Shown here piece after piece: positions 21,934 through 32,937 of a DNA stretch of 64,000 nt. This DNA is from Eunapius fragilis (taxonomy: Eukaryota; Porifera; Demospongiae; Spongillida; Spongillidae). Each line of letters starts with the position of its first letter. Within the stretch, counting starts at the first letter, position 1. Under the pieces are notes generated by a model. That model was not told the origin of the DNA. It worked only from the letters and a program-made list of their open reading frames with translations, and ran no database searches. The DNA is taken from positions 11,917,242 to 11,981,241 of the forward strand of contig OY811971.1 in the NCBI GenBank assembly GCA_963681505.1, in the 5' to 3' direction. A program made the position numbers and the translations under genes.

Positions 21934-22795
21934 TGTAAGGATGACGCACGAACACCTGAAGTGTTAAATAGTCATGTGCTTGTACTCTAACCCCTTCTAG
22001 AACATTCTGTTAGGGTTCGTATATATACACATTCTGTCCATGTACTGCTGGCTGATAGATATCGCTTGATTACACTCATTACATTGGCGTAGTCGGCAGG
22101 ATCGAGGATATGGCTAGACCTACCGTGACTCCCGGGAAGTTCTCGGGTGAAGAATCCTGGGATCAATGGATCTTCCATTTTGAGAGTGCGGCAGATAACA
22201 AGTGGGACACCGCTGCTAAGTTGCAGTGGTTAAAAATCAGTTTGACGGGATGCACGCTGGCATCGTTCCAGAGACTTTTGCCACAAAGCATTGCGGACTA
22301 CAAGACCGCCAAAGAGACGTTGCAGGAGAGATTCGAGCCATCTTGTAGACGTGACCGCTACCAGATCGAGTTGCAGACGGCTAAGAGGAAGAAAGAAGTA
22401 GGGTGGGCAGATCTGGCGGACCGACTGAGAATAATGGCACAGAAAGGGTATCCAGACCTCAAAGACAAAGCCAAGGAGCAGCTGGCGCTGAACATGTTCC
22501 TGTCGCTTATCGACAACTCTCAAGTAGCTTTCGCTGTACGGCAGAGGCCAGCTACACTAGATACTACTGTAAGCGCAACATTGGAAATCGAGTGCTACGC
22601 GGATTCCAAATCGCATGTGGTGGGAGGAGTGACGAACGACCTGCTGATTGGAGGAGCAGGGACGAGTCCTGTCACGGCCGACGTTGTTAAGAAATTAATG
22701 GAAAGAATGGAACGGTTGGAGGCCCGACTAGAAGGAGAGAGAGAGAGGACGGGGGATGGTAGGAGGCCAAATAGAAGTAACGATCGTCCCCTAAC
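21934..22795 (+). mobile_element. third Ty3/gypsy element, 5' LTR and gag only, fossil
   Basis: A 150-bp LTR (21934-22083, TGTAAGG...ATTACA) is followed at once by a primer-binding site (TTGGCGTAGTCGGCAGG). A gag-like frame from 22110 reads MARPTVTPGKFSGEESWDQW, with the usual helical capsid composition and a charged C-terminus (RMERLEARLEGERERTGDG). Only the 5' part is present; it gives way to LINE copy D at about 22795. No pol and no 3' LTR were seen. Confidence 0.75.
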
Positions 22796-22796
22796 C

Positions 22797-23170
22797 TGCT
22801 GCTTTCATCTCTTCTTAATCATTCTCAGGTATCGGTAGGGCTAGCAATAGGCATTTAGTGAGTGCCATTTCAAGGTTCAACACTTTTGTATCCCCTAGTG
22901 ATGCCATCACAGTAGAAGCTAATTTATCCTCTCCTCCTTCCCCACATGGCTTGTCTATCTAGGAAAATAGACAGTCATCTTTTTCACTCAGTTTTGATGA
23001 CCTCCTCTCCTGCTAACAAGGCACATCTTCTTTCCTCTTCTGCTGCTCATGCTAGCTGTTGGCTGTCAGTTGTTCCTTCTGTTGGTCTTGAATTGCATCT
23101 TGAATCTTCTGAGTTCCATACAGCGGTGAAATGGTGGTTTGGCATGAACTCTACTGCTAGATCCTCTTTC
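22797..23170 (+). mobile_element. LINE copy D, central fragment
   Basis: Encodes AISRFNTFVSPSDAITVEAN and, in another frame, SSPANKAHLLSSSAAHASCW, then LELHLESSEFHTAVKWWFGM. This is the stretch between reverse transcriptase and the CCHC knuckle. About two frameshifts or stops. Confidence 0.75.
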
Positions 23171-23472
23171 CCTTTCTGTCATACACTTTTCTGTCGTTTG
23201 AGGTACAAATTAGACAGAAAATAAGCTCCTATATGAATTTAGCTAAGTGTACCGAACCAATGAGTTGGTTGGGGAGCACGAGGTACGCTATGTATATGTC
23301 ATTGATTGGTGATGATGGTGTGTATGCATAACTCTACCATGTGCATAGCTGTTGAGTGGTGTTGGAGATGCGTAAGCATATTTGGCCACGTGTAGATTGG
23401 TACATAGTGTGTCTGGCTTTGGGAGTTAGTCAATCTAGGCGTCTGTATGTGTGCACTGCTGCTGTCGGGCGA
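23171..23472. other. no gene recognised
   Basis: May be the leader or terminal repeat of the DIRS-like gag-type frame that follows; no repeat partner was found in the window. Confidence 0.35.
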
Positions 23473-23791
23473 AATGTCTTTAGATGAACTGGCCAGGCTC
23501 GGGCAGAAGCTATCCTCACCCAGATGTCCGGGTTTATGGCAGGGCTAAGAGAATTTAATGCAGAAATTGCTGTGCAGCAGGACGGGCTCGTCCATTTGAT
23601 TGCGAAACGCTCCATGCAAGATCGACCCTACGCCTTTCGACGTACGGGCAATGCTGCGCAATACAGCTTTGTGGAGGAAGTTATAGAGCACGTCAGGGAA
23701 GCATCCCGGCAGTTGGAGAAGGTGGATGGACCGAAGGCGGAAGAGGCAGCTAAGGAACTGAAGGAGGCGGAAGCTCTCCTTACTCGCAGGA

Positions 23792-24506
23792 ACAATTATA
23801 ACGGCCGGACACCGGACATTTGTCCGGCTAATTTAGTCTATTGTCCGGCGGTCAATTAACCATCCGGACAAAATGGTCGGACAAAAACGTGCAAGTGATT
23901 TTGATACTGGAAGCAGTGAAAGCCCTGGTCCTAGCTGTAAAAAAACACCTAAGTGACAAGTAACGAAAGCAACCTTCGATAGATGGCAACGAGATAATGA
24001 TCGCGATCACCAAACGCTCGTCTGGCTTCGCTGTGAACTGGAACGCGATAATGTCCACGTAGCTGTTTTGCTATGTGATGCGCGCAAGCGCCACAAGGAC
24101 AGCATTTTATCGTTGCGAAACTTCCAGATGACCTGGATTACTGGTACTATTAGGGACGTCTCCTAACTAATTTGGAAAAGTTAAAGTCATTTTAATTTGA
24201 CGTGAGGGGGGGGGGGGGGGGGGGGGGGGGCGTGACGTTATCCGATGTACTGACCAAAAAAATGGCGGCCGGCCTCCCACAACCTTCAATATCAATGACG
24301 TTATGAGGTGGGGAGAGGGGGGGGGGGGGGGGTTATAATGAAGCGTCAAAATGACGTTAACTTTTTGGAGACGCCCCTTTGTTTTGTGTCTACGTACTAA
24401 AAAAAAATGTCCGGCCATTTTTGAAACATGTCTGGGCAAACACATCTACCGCTTGACATTTGTCTGGCCATCCCAAAAAAGTTATAATTGTCCCTGTACT
24501 CGCCGG
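23792..24506. mobile_element. Mutator-like MITE nested in the gag-type ORF
   Basis: The inner ends carry ACAATTATAAC at the left and GTTATAATTGT at the right as inverted repeats. A near-perfect 9-bp direct repeat (ACTCGCAGG at the left, ACTCGCCGG at the right) flanks it. Length of the duplication fits Mutator-like elements. It contains TTGTCCGG and CCGGACA words and a further nested element at about 24152-24378. Confidence 0.6.
24152..24378. mobile_element. small MITE with long G tracts, nested twice
   Basis: Imperfect inverted ends: left GGGACGTCTCC and further in AAGTTAAAGTCATTTT; right, on the other strand, AGGGGCGTCTCC and AAGTTAACGTCATTTTGACG. Two poly-G runs (about 24207-24230 and 24319-24333) sit inside. 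Confidence 0.55.
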
Positions 24507-24861
24507 ATGAGGATCATTAAAATTGCAGACAGATCGGGCCACGGTTGGAATATGATCGCAGAATACGAAAACGATGAACTTACTCTTGACTCGGGCGATG
24601 AGAAGAGGCTTATAAGGGCTGAAATGGAGGCGGAGAAGAAGGCAGCAAGAAAGAAACTTAAGCTGCCAGCAGCCATCGCGCCCGCCGCCGCAGGTGATGT
24701 TGTCCCACCGATATGCAGGTTCGGCGCAGCTCCTCCAGTTCCAGCGAAGATAGGCACTTGTTTTGGCTGCGGGGAGTTCGGCCATTTGAGGCGATATTGC
24801 TCGAAGCCGGCTGCATTGACAAGCTCGGCATCGGTTGTGTAAGCGAAATGATGGTTGCACG

Positions 24862-24962
24862 TAGTCTCGTACCCAGACCCAGATTCCCAACAGCTGCGGA
24901 TGGATTACATCACCGCTACGTGGAAAGAGGGTCTGGCGAAATGCCCAACAAAAGTCGTTCTA
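24862..24962 (+). repeat. left 101-bp terminal inverted repeat
   Basis: Perfect complement of 32938-33038. It contains an internal inverted pair (CCAGACCC and GGGTCTGG) that could fold. Confidence 0.9.
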
Positions 24963-27331
24963 GGGTAATAAATGATACGTCATCAAACACGGTGCAATAT
25001 GACGTCGCATGGTGTTAGAAACGTCATTTAGCTCCGTATAGAGTGAGTATCATGATTATAATTGATCGGAAATGCTTCGCTGCAAGCTTTGTGTAGATCC
25101 CGTCTTGTGTTCCAAAAACAGGAGGCAGCTTGCTAGCCTATCATCAAAAAATTGCAGAGCAGTACTGACGGATTTAGCTTGCGAATGTGGGCAATCAAAA
25201 AGCAATGTTGCAAAGGACTACGGAGAAGGCTATCTGTGCAAAAAGTGCTTCAATGCAATTGCCAAGTACTCAGCCCTTCAAGAGGAAGTCCAGAACCGTA
25301 AACGTGAGCTGCTGTCAAAGTTGTCTCGTCACGTGGGTTCATCGGCTACGCATGAAACGCAAGGCACAAAGCAATCGGCCGATACTGTTCCTCACGCCGC
25401 ACATGCTGTCAAAGTAGGTCCGGATTAGGCTATTTCCCATGGTAATATTTCCTCTCTATATAGGTTGTTGTTATGTATCAAGATTATGAAAAGAAGTACA
25501 ATCTGTCTCCAACAAGAGAACCAATTGGGAAGTGCTTAGGTCGTAACGCGAAGCGGGCATTTGCGAAGCATTCATTGGAGTCTCCAGCACTGCTCGAACA
25601 TTTTCTGCTTCGAATCAATAAGATCATTCGTAAAGAGATGAGTCAGGTTCTTCGTGATACTGCATACACCATTAAAAAAGCTCAACGAGGCAGCCCTCTC
25701 GTGGGCGAACGAATACCGCACATTACGACAGAAAGCACCAGTTCTTGTACGATTTCTTGATGCTTGCATTCCAAAAGAGAGTTCGAGAAGACTATGTTCC
25801 ATCATGACTTGTATTGGAGTTTTGGCCAAGTCTCATTGTAGTAATACGCTTCTTCATGTTTTCATATCACTGGTTCTCAGTTATGGACATGCATGCAGGA
25901 AAGCTGGTATGTGCATTGGGTGTCAAGCTTTTTATGGTTCATGCTATACTTATAGGTGTATTCAAGGCTCCAGAAACTTGGCTTATGTCTCTCTGACAGC
26001 AGCACACGAGCACTGCTAGACATCCTAGGAACTGACCATGATCAAGTTGTTAAGAACTGGGTTTCAGAACTATCTTTACCAACCAATCAGGTAAGTACTA
26101 GCTCATGTAAGGGTTTCAGCATGTATATAAACTTGATGGCAATCTATCAACAGGGTATTATGTCATTTGCTCCAGCAACATTATTTGATTCAGATGACAC
26201 ATCCAATTCTACTTCTAGCTTATCCGCTGTATTCAATGAACAGTCACAGTCTAATTCTTTTCATGCATCAACTAACTCCAGTCTCATTAGTTCCCTCATC
26301 ACCACCACCACCACCACAACTGGCATCATCCTCCTCATCATCATCATCATCGTTTTGTGACAGCACTTCTCCTGTGGGTCCAGGCGACTTTTCTCTAGTC
26401 ACTGCTGAGTCTTCACCCTCCTGTGACACTCATACTAGCGCCAGTGATGAAGATACTGCTCCTTTAGCTGCAGCAGGTATGATATCATTTGTAGTTAAAT
26501 TTAAAAGGTATGCATGACTGCTCATCTTCATGCACTATTAGAGCAAAACAGTCCTCAAGATGGTTCCCCAGTGCTTGATTGCAGTGAATGGTATGGATTT
26601 AAGCTCATTGGTGACAATATTCATAAGAACATAAAACCCCGAGACATGAGGATCAACAACCAAACAAAATCTTTGCACTATTTCCATGCCTTTGCAGTGA
26701 AGGACAGGATAAACTTCAGTGACATCGCTAACAATGCTGAACTGGTTTTTCAAGATGACATAGACTACGGTGTTTTCTATCCAAATGATGATGATGATGC
26801 GCAGTTGGTTTCTAACTTTCAAACACTTGTGACCAGAATATTTTTTGAGCATATTCCTCATCTTCAACATTTGTTTGGCAAAGTGACACATAACATCAAA
26901 CACAAGTATTCAAAGAACATGAGTATTAAATCAACTGTGGTATGTTCTTCCCATCTCTGCCCGTGCTTTTTAGGTTTAGTATATCTTTGTTAATTTTATT
27001 ATACAGGTCCCATTAGGAGTCATTCTTAAGAATGAGAATATCTTAAATGATATGGTCGATATTTTGGATGTACTTCATCAATATGTACCCAAGACCACCA
27101 CCACCCAGACCTACGATACTTGTGCAGAGGACGGAAGCACGAGAACAACTGAGGTCCACATTGATCACATCAACCCTATTCTCATAGGTGGAGATCAGCT
27201 GACAGTGGCAAGGGTTCGAGGAAGTCAGGATGCTCTCCTAAACTCTGAAAGTGGTACACAGCGTGTTCAGGGACTTATACCAGTCATAGAAGACTGGCAT
27301 GCCAAGATGTGCTATATGCAGGTATACTGCC

Positions 27332-27604
27332 CATGTTGATCATGTTTTTGATACCAGACTAGACACTAGACTGTACACATGGTAATGTCCCCACCTAAGA
27401 GCATCTGCTCAGCAGCAGCATGCATGTTGATCATGTTTTTGATACCAGACTAGACACTAGACTGTACACATGGTAATGTCCCCACCTAAGAGCATCTGCT
27501 CAGCAGCAGCATGCATGTTGATCATGTTTTTGATACCAGACTAGACACTAGACTGTACACATGGTAATGTCCCCACCTAAGAGCATCTGCTCAGCAGCAG
27601 CATG
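27332..27604 (+). repeat. three identical 90-bp tandem repeats in a DUF6589 intron
   Basis: Unit begins TGTTGATCATGTTTTTGATA and ends in a CAGCAGCAGCATG run. The three copies appear identical, so the expansion is recent. They lie just after the donor at about 27321 and do not touch an exon. Confidence 0.9.
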
Positions 27605-28632
27605 CACATGATTTGAAGCATTGTTTAAGGCTTATTAATACTCCCTCTGTCCTCTGTCCCTTCCCTACCCCAAGCATTAGAATGTGTAAATAAGTCACTT
27701 CAATGAATTCACATTGGCACATTTTTTTGCACTTGTTCTGTTAATTGGCTACTTAGGTGGTGTGGAAGAGGCTGTACAACACCAGTTCAGGAGTGGATAA
27801 GGGAACCTTATTCCAACTGAGGAACCTTATAAACAGATGGAATGTTGTGTCTGACGTGAGTAAGGACACTGCTGCCTGCGAGGAGTTTATGGAGCTCATC
27901 ACTGTAGCACACATACTGTCAGCTGCAGTTCATATCACTGGTGTTCCAGACTTAGAAGGGCTATCAAAAAATATCTTATCCAGTGACAATCATTTTGCAG
28001 CTGTCAGCTCTATTGCTAAGACTTTGTGCTCTGATGTGGTCACCCTATCATTTGCTGCAAAGCCATCTACAGGTTCAGCCGACTGTGTTATGGAGTATGC
28101 CAAAGAAACTTTGTCACTAGGGTTGCTTCTTTTGGAGTTCAATGACGTCATTAGAGAAGGGGATAGTGTCAGAGTGTTGCGGTGCTGGAAGTTCCTATTC
28201 CTTTTTTTCCGTGCCGCAGGGCACAAAAATTATTGTATTGAAGCATTCCAGTTACTCATGCAGTACTACTACACACTAACATCTCGATGTGCTGAGCAAA
28301 TGCTGTGGGGCCGCTTTGTCAATAGTGTAGGTGGACCAGGTCACAATATTTCAGGAGACTTGCACATGGAACACCTAAATAGTGTCTATTTGCGCCCGTG
28401 TGCACAGGTGTGCATACTGTACGTACAGTGTGTACAGGTGTGCACACTTTATTTACACCTTCATATTTGTATTATTTTTTGGATTTATGTACCAAATTTT
28501 ACACCATTTTAAAGATGAATCATTGTAGAATATGGGGAAATACAGAATATTAGAAACTATTCAATAAACTCACAGTTTGTCGGCCTCAAAAACTACCCAA
28601 AAATTGTGCGCACGTGACATTTATAAATAAAT

Positions 28633-31072
28633 ATGGAGGGTGCACAGGACAGAGTTCTTAGGACCCGTCGTACCAGGTGAGTTATTAACAAACTGTCGCT
28701 TCGTAACTAAATGCCATGTTAATGAATTCATATCACTTTACAGTGCTGGCTGTTCTGTGGGTGCTAAACGGCAGCGCCGGGTTGAACCAGTCGCCAGTGA
28801 AGAAACGTTATTAGGCACTCAAGAAGACAGCGCAGCAGTCAGCCAGGGACTGCAAATAGGTTCTCAAGCTGTAGGGTGTGGCAGGGCAGTAAGTCGTGGA
28901 GCGCACACTGGTTCACAAGCTGTAGGACGTGGCAGGGCAGTAGGCCGTGGAGCGCACACTGGTTCACAAGCTGTAGGACGTGGCAGGGCACTAAGCCGTG
29001 GAGCGCACACAGGTTCACAAGCTGTAGGACGTGGCAGGGCAGTAGGCCGTGGAGCGCACACTGCTTCACAAGCTGTAGGACGAGGCAGGACAGTAGGCCG
29101 TGGAGCGCACACTGCTTCACAAGTTGTAGGACGTGGCAGGGCAGTAGGCCGTGGAGCGCACACTGGTTCACAAGCTGTAGGACGAGGCAGGACAGTAGGC
29201 CATGGAGCGCACACTGGTTCACAAGCTGTAGGACGTGGCAGGGCTTCTAGGGGACGGGATCAAGTTAGGGCACAGAGACACAGTGCTACTGTAGAGGAAC
29301 TCCCAAATGAAAGAGAAGGAAATATTGATGAGGATGAATCCGACATTGAGATAGAAGAGAATCCATTGCCACCTCATAGAGAAGATGTAACACATGTGTT
29401 TGTTCATGATGTGGGATGGAAAAAGAATGTAGGTCGTGCTTTATGCCCAGCAGCAACACATGGGTACTCTCAGCATGCCCAGTTCCATCTCTATAACGCT
29501 GCTGAAGCCACAGAATTTGAATACTTTCTGTCTTGTTTTCCATGTAACCTTGTGGATAGTATTTGCTGTTTGATGACCACAAAAGGCCAGGAGCAACGAA
29601 AAGGAGTCTCATTTAATGTTTCCATGGGGGAATACTGGCTCTTCATGGGTTATCTTATGTACATGTTATGCCATCCCATTGAACTCCCTATCCAAGACTA
29701 CTGGGAAGGACCCCTCTCAACAAAATATGGGGCATGTGCTAGCTTTGTCAAGCATGACCTGGGCAAGTTTGGACTCAGCTACAGCAGATTCCGCAGATTG
29801 ATGCAGGCTTTTACACTACCCCAGTATTCTGAATGTCAGACTGAGCCTTTCTCAGTGATCAGACGTTTTGTAGATGAGTGGAACCAAGTTATGCAGCGCT
29901 GTATTTCTCCAGGCCCCATTCTAGTTGTTGATGAAAGTATGGGGCAGTGGTTAGGGAAAGGGATGCCAGGGCTGATGTTTGTTGCTAGAAAGCCCACACC
30001 TAATGGAAGGGAGGCCCACACCACTGCTGACGCTGACACTGGATGTATCATCAACTATGAAATATATGAAGGCAAAACACTGATGGCTGACAAAAAGCAT
30101 GTCAGAGAACTTGGTGCTGGTACTGCTGCAGCTTTGAGACTCACTGCACCCTGGGCACATACAGGTCGTATAGTAATCCTGGATAGTGCTTTTGCAAGCC
30201 TGAAGGCTGCCAAAGTCTTAGCAGGTGCAGGGCTGTACATGGTTGGTAATGTTAAAACTGCACATACAGGCTTTCCAAAAGGTTGGTTAAATAGCCAGGT
30301 AACAGAGAGGGGTGAGCGTGCTTGTGCAACACATGCTTTCACTGTAAATGGTCAGCAGTGGGAGGCATTGGCTGCTCTGGATAAAGACAAGCAACCAATG
30401 TCCCTTATTGGGACAGCTGGAACTACTAACATGGGAAAAACACTTGTCCGAAACTTTACAGTGAGACACAGCAATGGTGATTGGCAGACCAGGACAGCAC
30501 ATTTGGAACAGTGGCATATTCATGAGATCTATCGCTCAAACTTCAATGTCATTGATAAACATAATGGCAAGAGGCAAGGCTTTGCATCTTTTGAAGAGAC
30601 ATGGAAGACACACAGCTGGTGGGTGCGGGACTTTCAAGTCTTGTTTGGCATTTCTGAAGTGAATGCTTATCTGCTGTGGGTAAAGTTCAAACCAGGACAA
30701 GAACAGGTCAGCTTGAGTAACTTTCGTATGCAGCTGTGCCATCAGATGCTGAATAACAAATGGATAATAGCTGAACGGAATGCTACATGTACATCCAGAT
30801 CAGTGCAACCCGAGCAAGATTGTAATGTAGTCCATCAACTGATCAACTGCGATAGAGGCCATTGCAGAATGTGTGGGCTTATCACTCGTTGGAGGTGCGA
30901 ATGTTTACCCCAGTCCCCTCCTGCACCTGGTGCTAAAAGAAGAAAGGACGGATCAGCAATGTATTTGTGTCCTGCATCTAAGCGTAGATGTTTGATACAA
31001 CACATTGAAGGGAATGCACCTGTGAATCTGAAGAAGCTAGCAGCATTACAGAAATGGAATGCACGAAACTGA
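28633..31072 (+). CDS. piggyBac-like transposase (DDE_Tnp_1_7 type), intact
   Basis: Two exons, 28633-28676 and 28744-31072 (GTGAGT donor, CAG acceptor), give 790 residues starting MEGAQDRVLRTRRTS. A basic patch (KRQRR) is followed by about seven copies of a 17-residue Arg/Gly repeat (RAVGRGAHTGSQAVGRG), then an acidic linker. The DDE core follows. Candidate catalytic aspartates are at about residues 411 (ILVVDESMGQW), 495 (RIVILDSAFASLKAAK) and 619 (FNVIDKHNGKRQG). KPTPNGREAHTTADADTGC lies between the first two. The C-terminus is a Cys-rich zinc-binding region (CRMCGLITRWRCECLP, CPASKRRC). No stop or frameshift was seen. The core resembles the piggyBac-derived proteins of oomycetes and sponges more than insect piggyBac. 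The RG-rich N-terminus is unusual for this family. Confidence 0.85.
28855..29245 (+). repeat. 51-bp coding tandem repeat
   Basis: About seven and a half copies of a 51-bp unit (17 codons, in frame), with a few synonymous and replacement changes such as SRG for GRG and TAS for TGS. It forms the Arg/Gly-rich N-terminal domain of the transposase. Confidence 0.9.
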
Positions 31073-31794
31073 CATTGAACTGATATAATAGTCCTGCTTG
31101 CTTAGATTGTGACCGTATTTAACCTGATTGTGTAATGAGTGTTGCTTTTACAACACCTGTCCAATGATTGTGTGAAATTTACATACTGTGTTATGCTCAA
31201 GCATTACAATTGAAGTCTAGATCTGTAACCATGCATACTTGCATGTGCAATGTTAAAGTGTGCACAAGTGTACACACTGTACTGCCAAATTCAACACAAA
31301 AAATTTAAACAAGTGTACTCAGCTGATTTAATACACAAGTAATAGTACTTACTGTCATCTATCAGTATCAACATTCAACTACACAAAATACATTATGGCT
31401 GTTTTGAATTTAACAATGTGCACACCTGTACACAATTTAAAATGCCAGGGCCCAGACACTGCTAGTGAAATAAAAGGAATTCATTTACATTGCATCGGAA
31501 TAGTAAAGCATATGTATCAACTTACTACCCACTTTTCATTTGCAGTCCACATACTTTGACATGTGCCTTTTAAGATGCAAATTTTCGTCATACAATAGTA
31601 ACTGAAGCTGCTCCATTATCATAGGATAGGCTGCATATTTTAGGACCACAGTTCTACTACTCATCAGTGCATCAATGGAGAATAACATATATTAATTTCA
31701 CAGCCACTGAGTTTAATATGAGGGATCTAATGATTCAAATTGTGAATGAGGTAAAGCATGCACGGGTGTACACACTTTCCGAAGCAAATAGACA
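31073..31794. other. 3' non-coding end of the piggyBac-like element
   Basis: AT-rich, with repeated TGTGCAC/GTGTACAC words; no gene. Confidence 0.6.
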
Positions 31795-32224
31795 ATAGGA
31801 TCCTGAAAGATACTGTGAGTCATCTTGGTGCCAACAAGACCCCAAAATCCATAGTAAGGGCTGCTAAAGCATTGGGTCCTTTGAAAGATATTTTAGCAGA
31901 ATTCGACAAGATAACTGGTGTATGGTTTACAAGCAAGCATTGTAGAAGATCAGAGAAAGAAGATCTCCTGAAAATAGTTGCAGAATTAAATCAAAATGAA
32001 GTGTTCCACTATCAACCAGGAAGAAAGCATCTGCTATTTCCTTCCATGAAATGCAATGGTCTGCTAATGTGTATAGATAGACCCAAGCTGATGTCTTGGA
32101 TGTCAGTAAAGGCGGAGAACATCCTTCGCCAAACACCTTTTACTCATTAGATTATGAGTGCATCTGCATACATGCATGTAATCCTCATTCTTGATTAAAG
32201 TAACAATTAGACATAGTGAAATAG

Positions 32225-32820
32225 TTACATCGGAAATGAATTACAATTACATTTATCACAACGAAAGTTACTAGAACACACATCACAGCAACTGCAGTCA
32301 TTATTACTTTCATATGTGCAGTCAAAGTATGACATGAGTCTAGCTCTTCTGCACACATCGTTTCCAGTGCAGTATCATTTTACCTATGTAAAGGACTTGA
32401 ACTTCGCCTCTTAAAATCCTCTCCTGCTGAGCACGATCATTCATTTCACTGCTAAGATAGGCTGCCGATAACCCTTTAGCGTTAAGAGTAGCAACCTATA
32501 CAGTAAAGAACCAAACTGTGCATGCACCGTTCATTAAAGAACATCGAGCGTACCTGGTCCTTCATTAAGGCTATCAGTGGCGATACAACAATCACTATGC
32601 TGCTGTCACGTTGGTAAAGGCAGTCAAAGGCGAACGGCAGAACTGTGAAACAGAGCGACTTTCCACTTCCAGTCGGCAAAATAACGAATATGTCATTCCC
32701 TTCCATGAAACTTTTGATCGCATTCAACTGATTCAGACGGATGGAAGCGTAGCCCAGCCTTTGACCAGATTGCAAGATTATAGAGTCAAGATTAACGTCT
32801 GCCATAGAGCTAGAGGACAT
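32225..32820 (-). pseudogene. RecQ-like helicase gene, internally deleted
   Basis: Minus strand. Exon 1 (32820-32554) has a motif 0-like GYASIRLNQLNAIKSFMEG, Walker A (ILPTGSGKSLCF) and motif Ia (VVSPLIALMKDQ). Exon 2 (32495-32384) encodes VATLNAKGLSAAYLSSEMND and ILRGEVQVLYI, as in RecQ. The frame then meets, with no intron possible in the few bases between, a C-terminal zinc-binding block (about 32378-32228: CRRARLMSYFDC, then CSCCDVC, then CDKCNC) typical of RecQ. The DEAH box and motifs III-VI are missing, so this is an internal deletion derivative. Its tail-to-tail position against the DUF6589 gene, within the TIRs, marks it as cargo of the element. Confidence 0.8.
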
Positions 32821-32937
32821 ATGTACAGGTATCTACAGGTATGCGTAATTGCTTTTGTCAAATAATTAATATTATGTATTACAATCTGACGTCACGGAGC
32901 ACTGCATTCTGATTGTGCACCTAAAATCAGGCGCACG

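Larger units (their letters stand above)
23473..24850 (+). mobile_element. DIRS-like gag-type ORF, fossil with nested insertions
   Basis: The first part (23473-23791) encodes a helical, coiled-coil-like protein with RPYAFRRTGNAAQYSFVEEV and KAEEAAKELKEAEALLTRR. The second part (24507-24842) reads KIADRSGHGWNMIAEYENDE and an Ala/Lys-rich stretch, and ends in a CCHC zinc knuckle (CFGCGEFGHLRRYC). This layout is typical of the first ORF of DIRS-type elements in cnidarians and sponges. The two parts are separated by an inserted DNA element. Few breaks apart from the insertion. Whether it belonged with the recombinase fossil at 0.5-1.8 kb cannot be told. Confidence 0.65.
28383..31794 (+). mobile_element. 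piggyBac-like DNA transposon with 4-bp duplication, nested
   Basis: Ends are TGTCTATTTGC at the left and GCAAATAGACA at the right, flanked by ATAG on both sides (28379-28382 and 31795-31798). Removing the element with one ATAG restores an unbroken DUF6589 exon (HLN then RILKD), which fixes the boundaries. Subterminal words like GTGTGCACAGGTGTGCA, GTGTACAGGTGTGCACAC and, near the right end, CACGGGTGTACACAC occur several times at both ends (28399-28460, 31255-31290, 31420-31435, 31760-31775) and may bind transposase. Canonical piggyBac elements duplicate TTAA; this one does not. Confidence 0.85.
25072..32150 (+). pseudogene. DUF6589 protein gene, disrupted copy
   Basis: Exon 1 (25072-25413) encodes an N-terminal Cys-rich finger (CKLC, CECG, CKKC) and a helix (KYSALQEEVQNRKRELLSKL). 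Later exons: from 25464 (DYEKKYNLSPTREPIGKCLG); about 25950-26090 (YSRLQKLGLCLSDSSTRALL); 26154 on (Ser-rich); about 26560-26940 (WYGFKLIGDNIHKNIKPRDM); 27007-27320 (INPILIGGDQLTVARVRGSQ, the DUF6589 hallmark); 27757 on (ending DLHMEHLN); and, beyond the nested element, 31799-32150 (ILKDTVSHLGANKTPKS). Introns are GT-AG. Damage: an A-run frameshift near 25676, a 4-bp duplication (GCATGCAGG) near 25897 and the 3.4 kb insertion inside the exon at 28383. DUF6589 has no assigned activity. Position between TIRs makes a transposition role likely, by inference. Confidence 0.75.

Noticed and set aside
480-24850. One DIRS element spanning the recombinase fossil (0.5-1.8 kb) and the gag-type ORF (23.5-24.8 kb)
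   Set aside because: The order is reversed for one element on the plus strand and the distance is far too great; treated as separate fossils.
28839-29250. Several long frames on both strands over the transposase N-terminus
   Set aside because: They are shadows of the 51-bp repeat, which is open in several frames; only the frame continuous with the DDE core is kept.
28378-31798. AATAG (5 bp) rather than ATAG (4 bp) as the duplication of the piggyBac-like element
   Set aside because: Possible, but it would make the two inverted ends unequal by one base; ATAG gives perfect 11-bp ends, so it was preferred. The choice stays ambiguous by one base.
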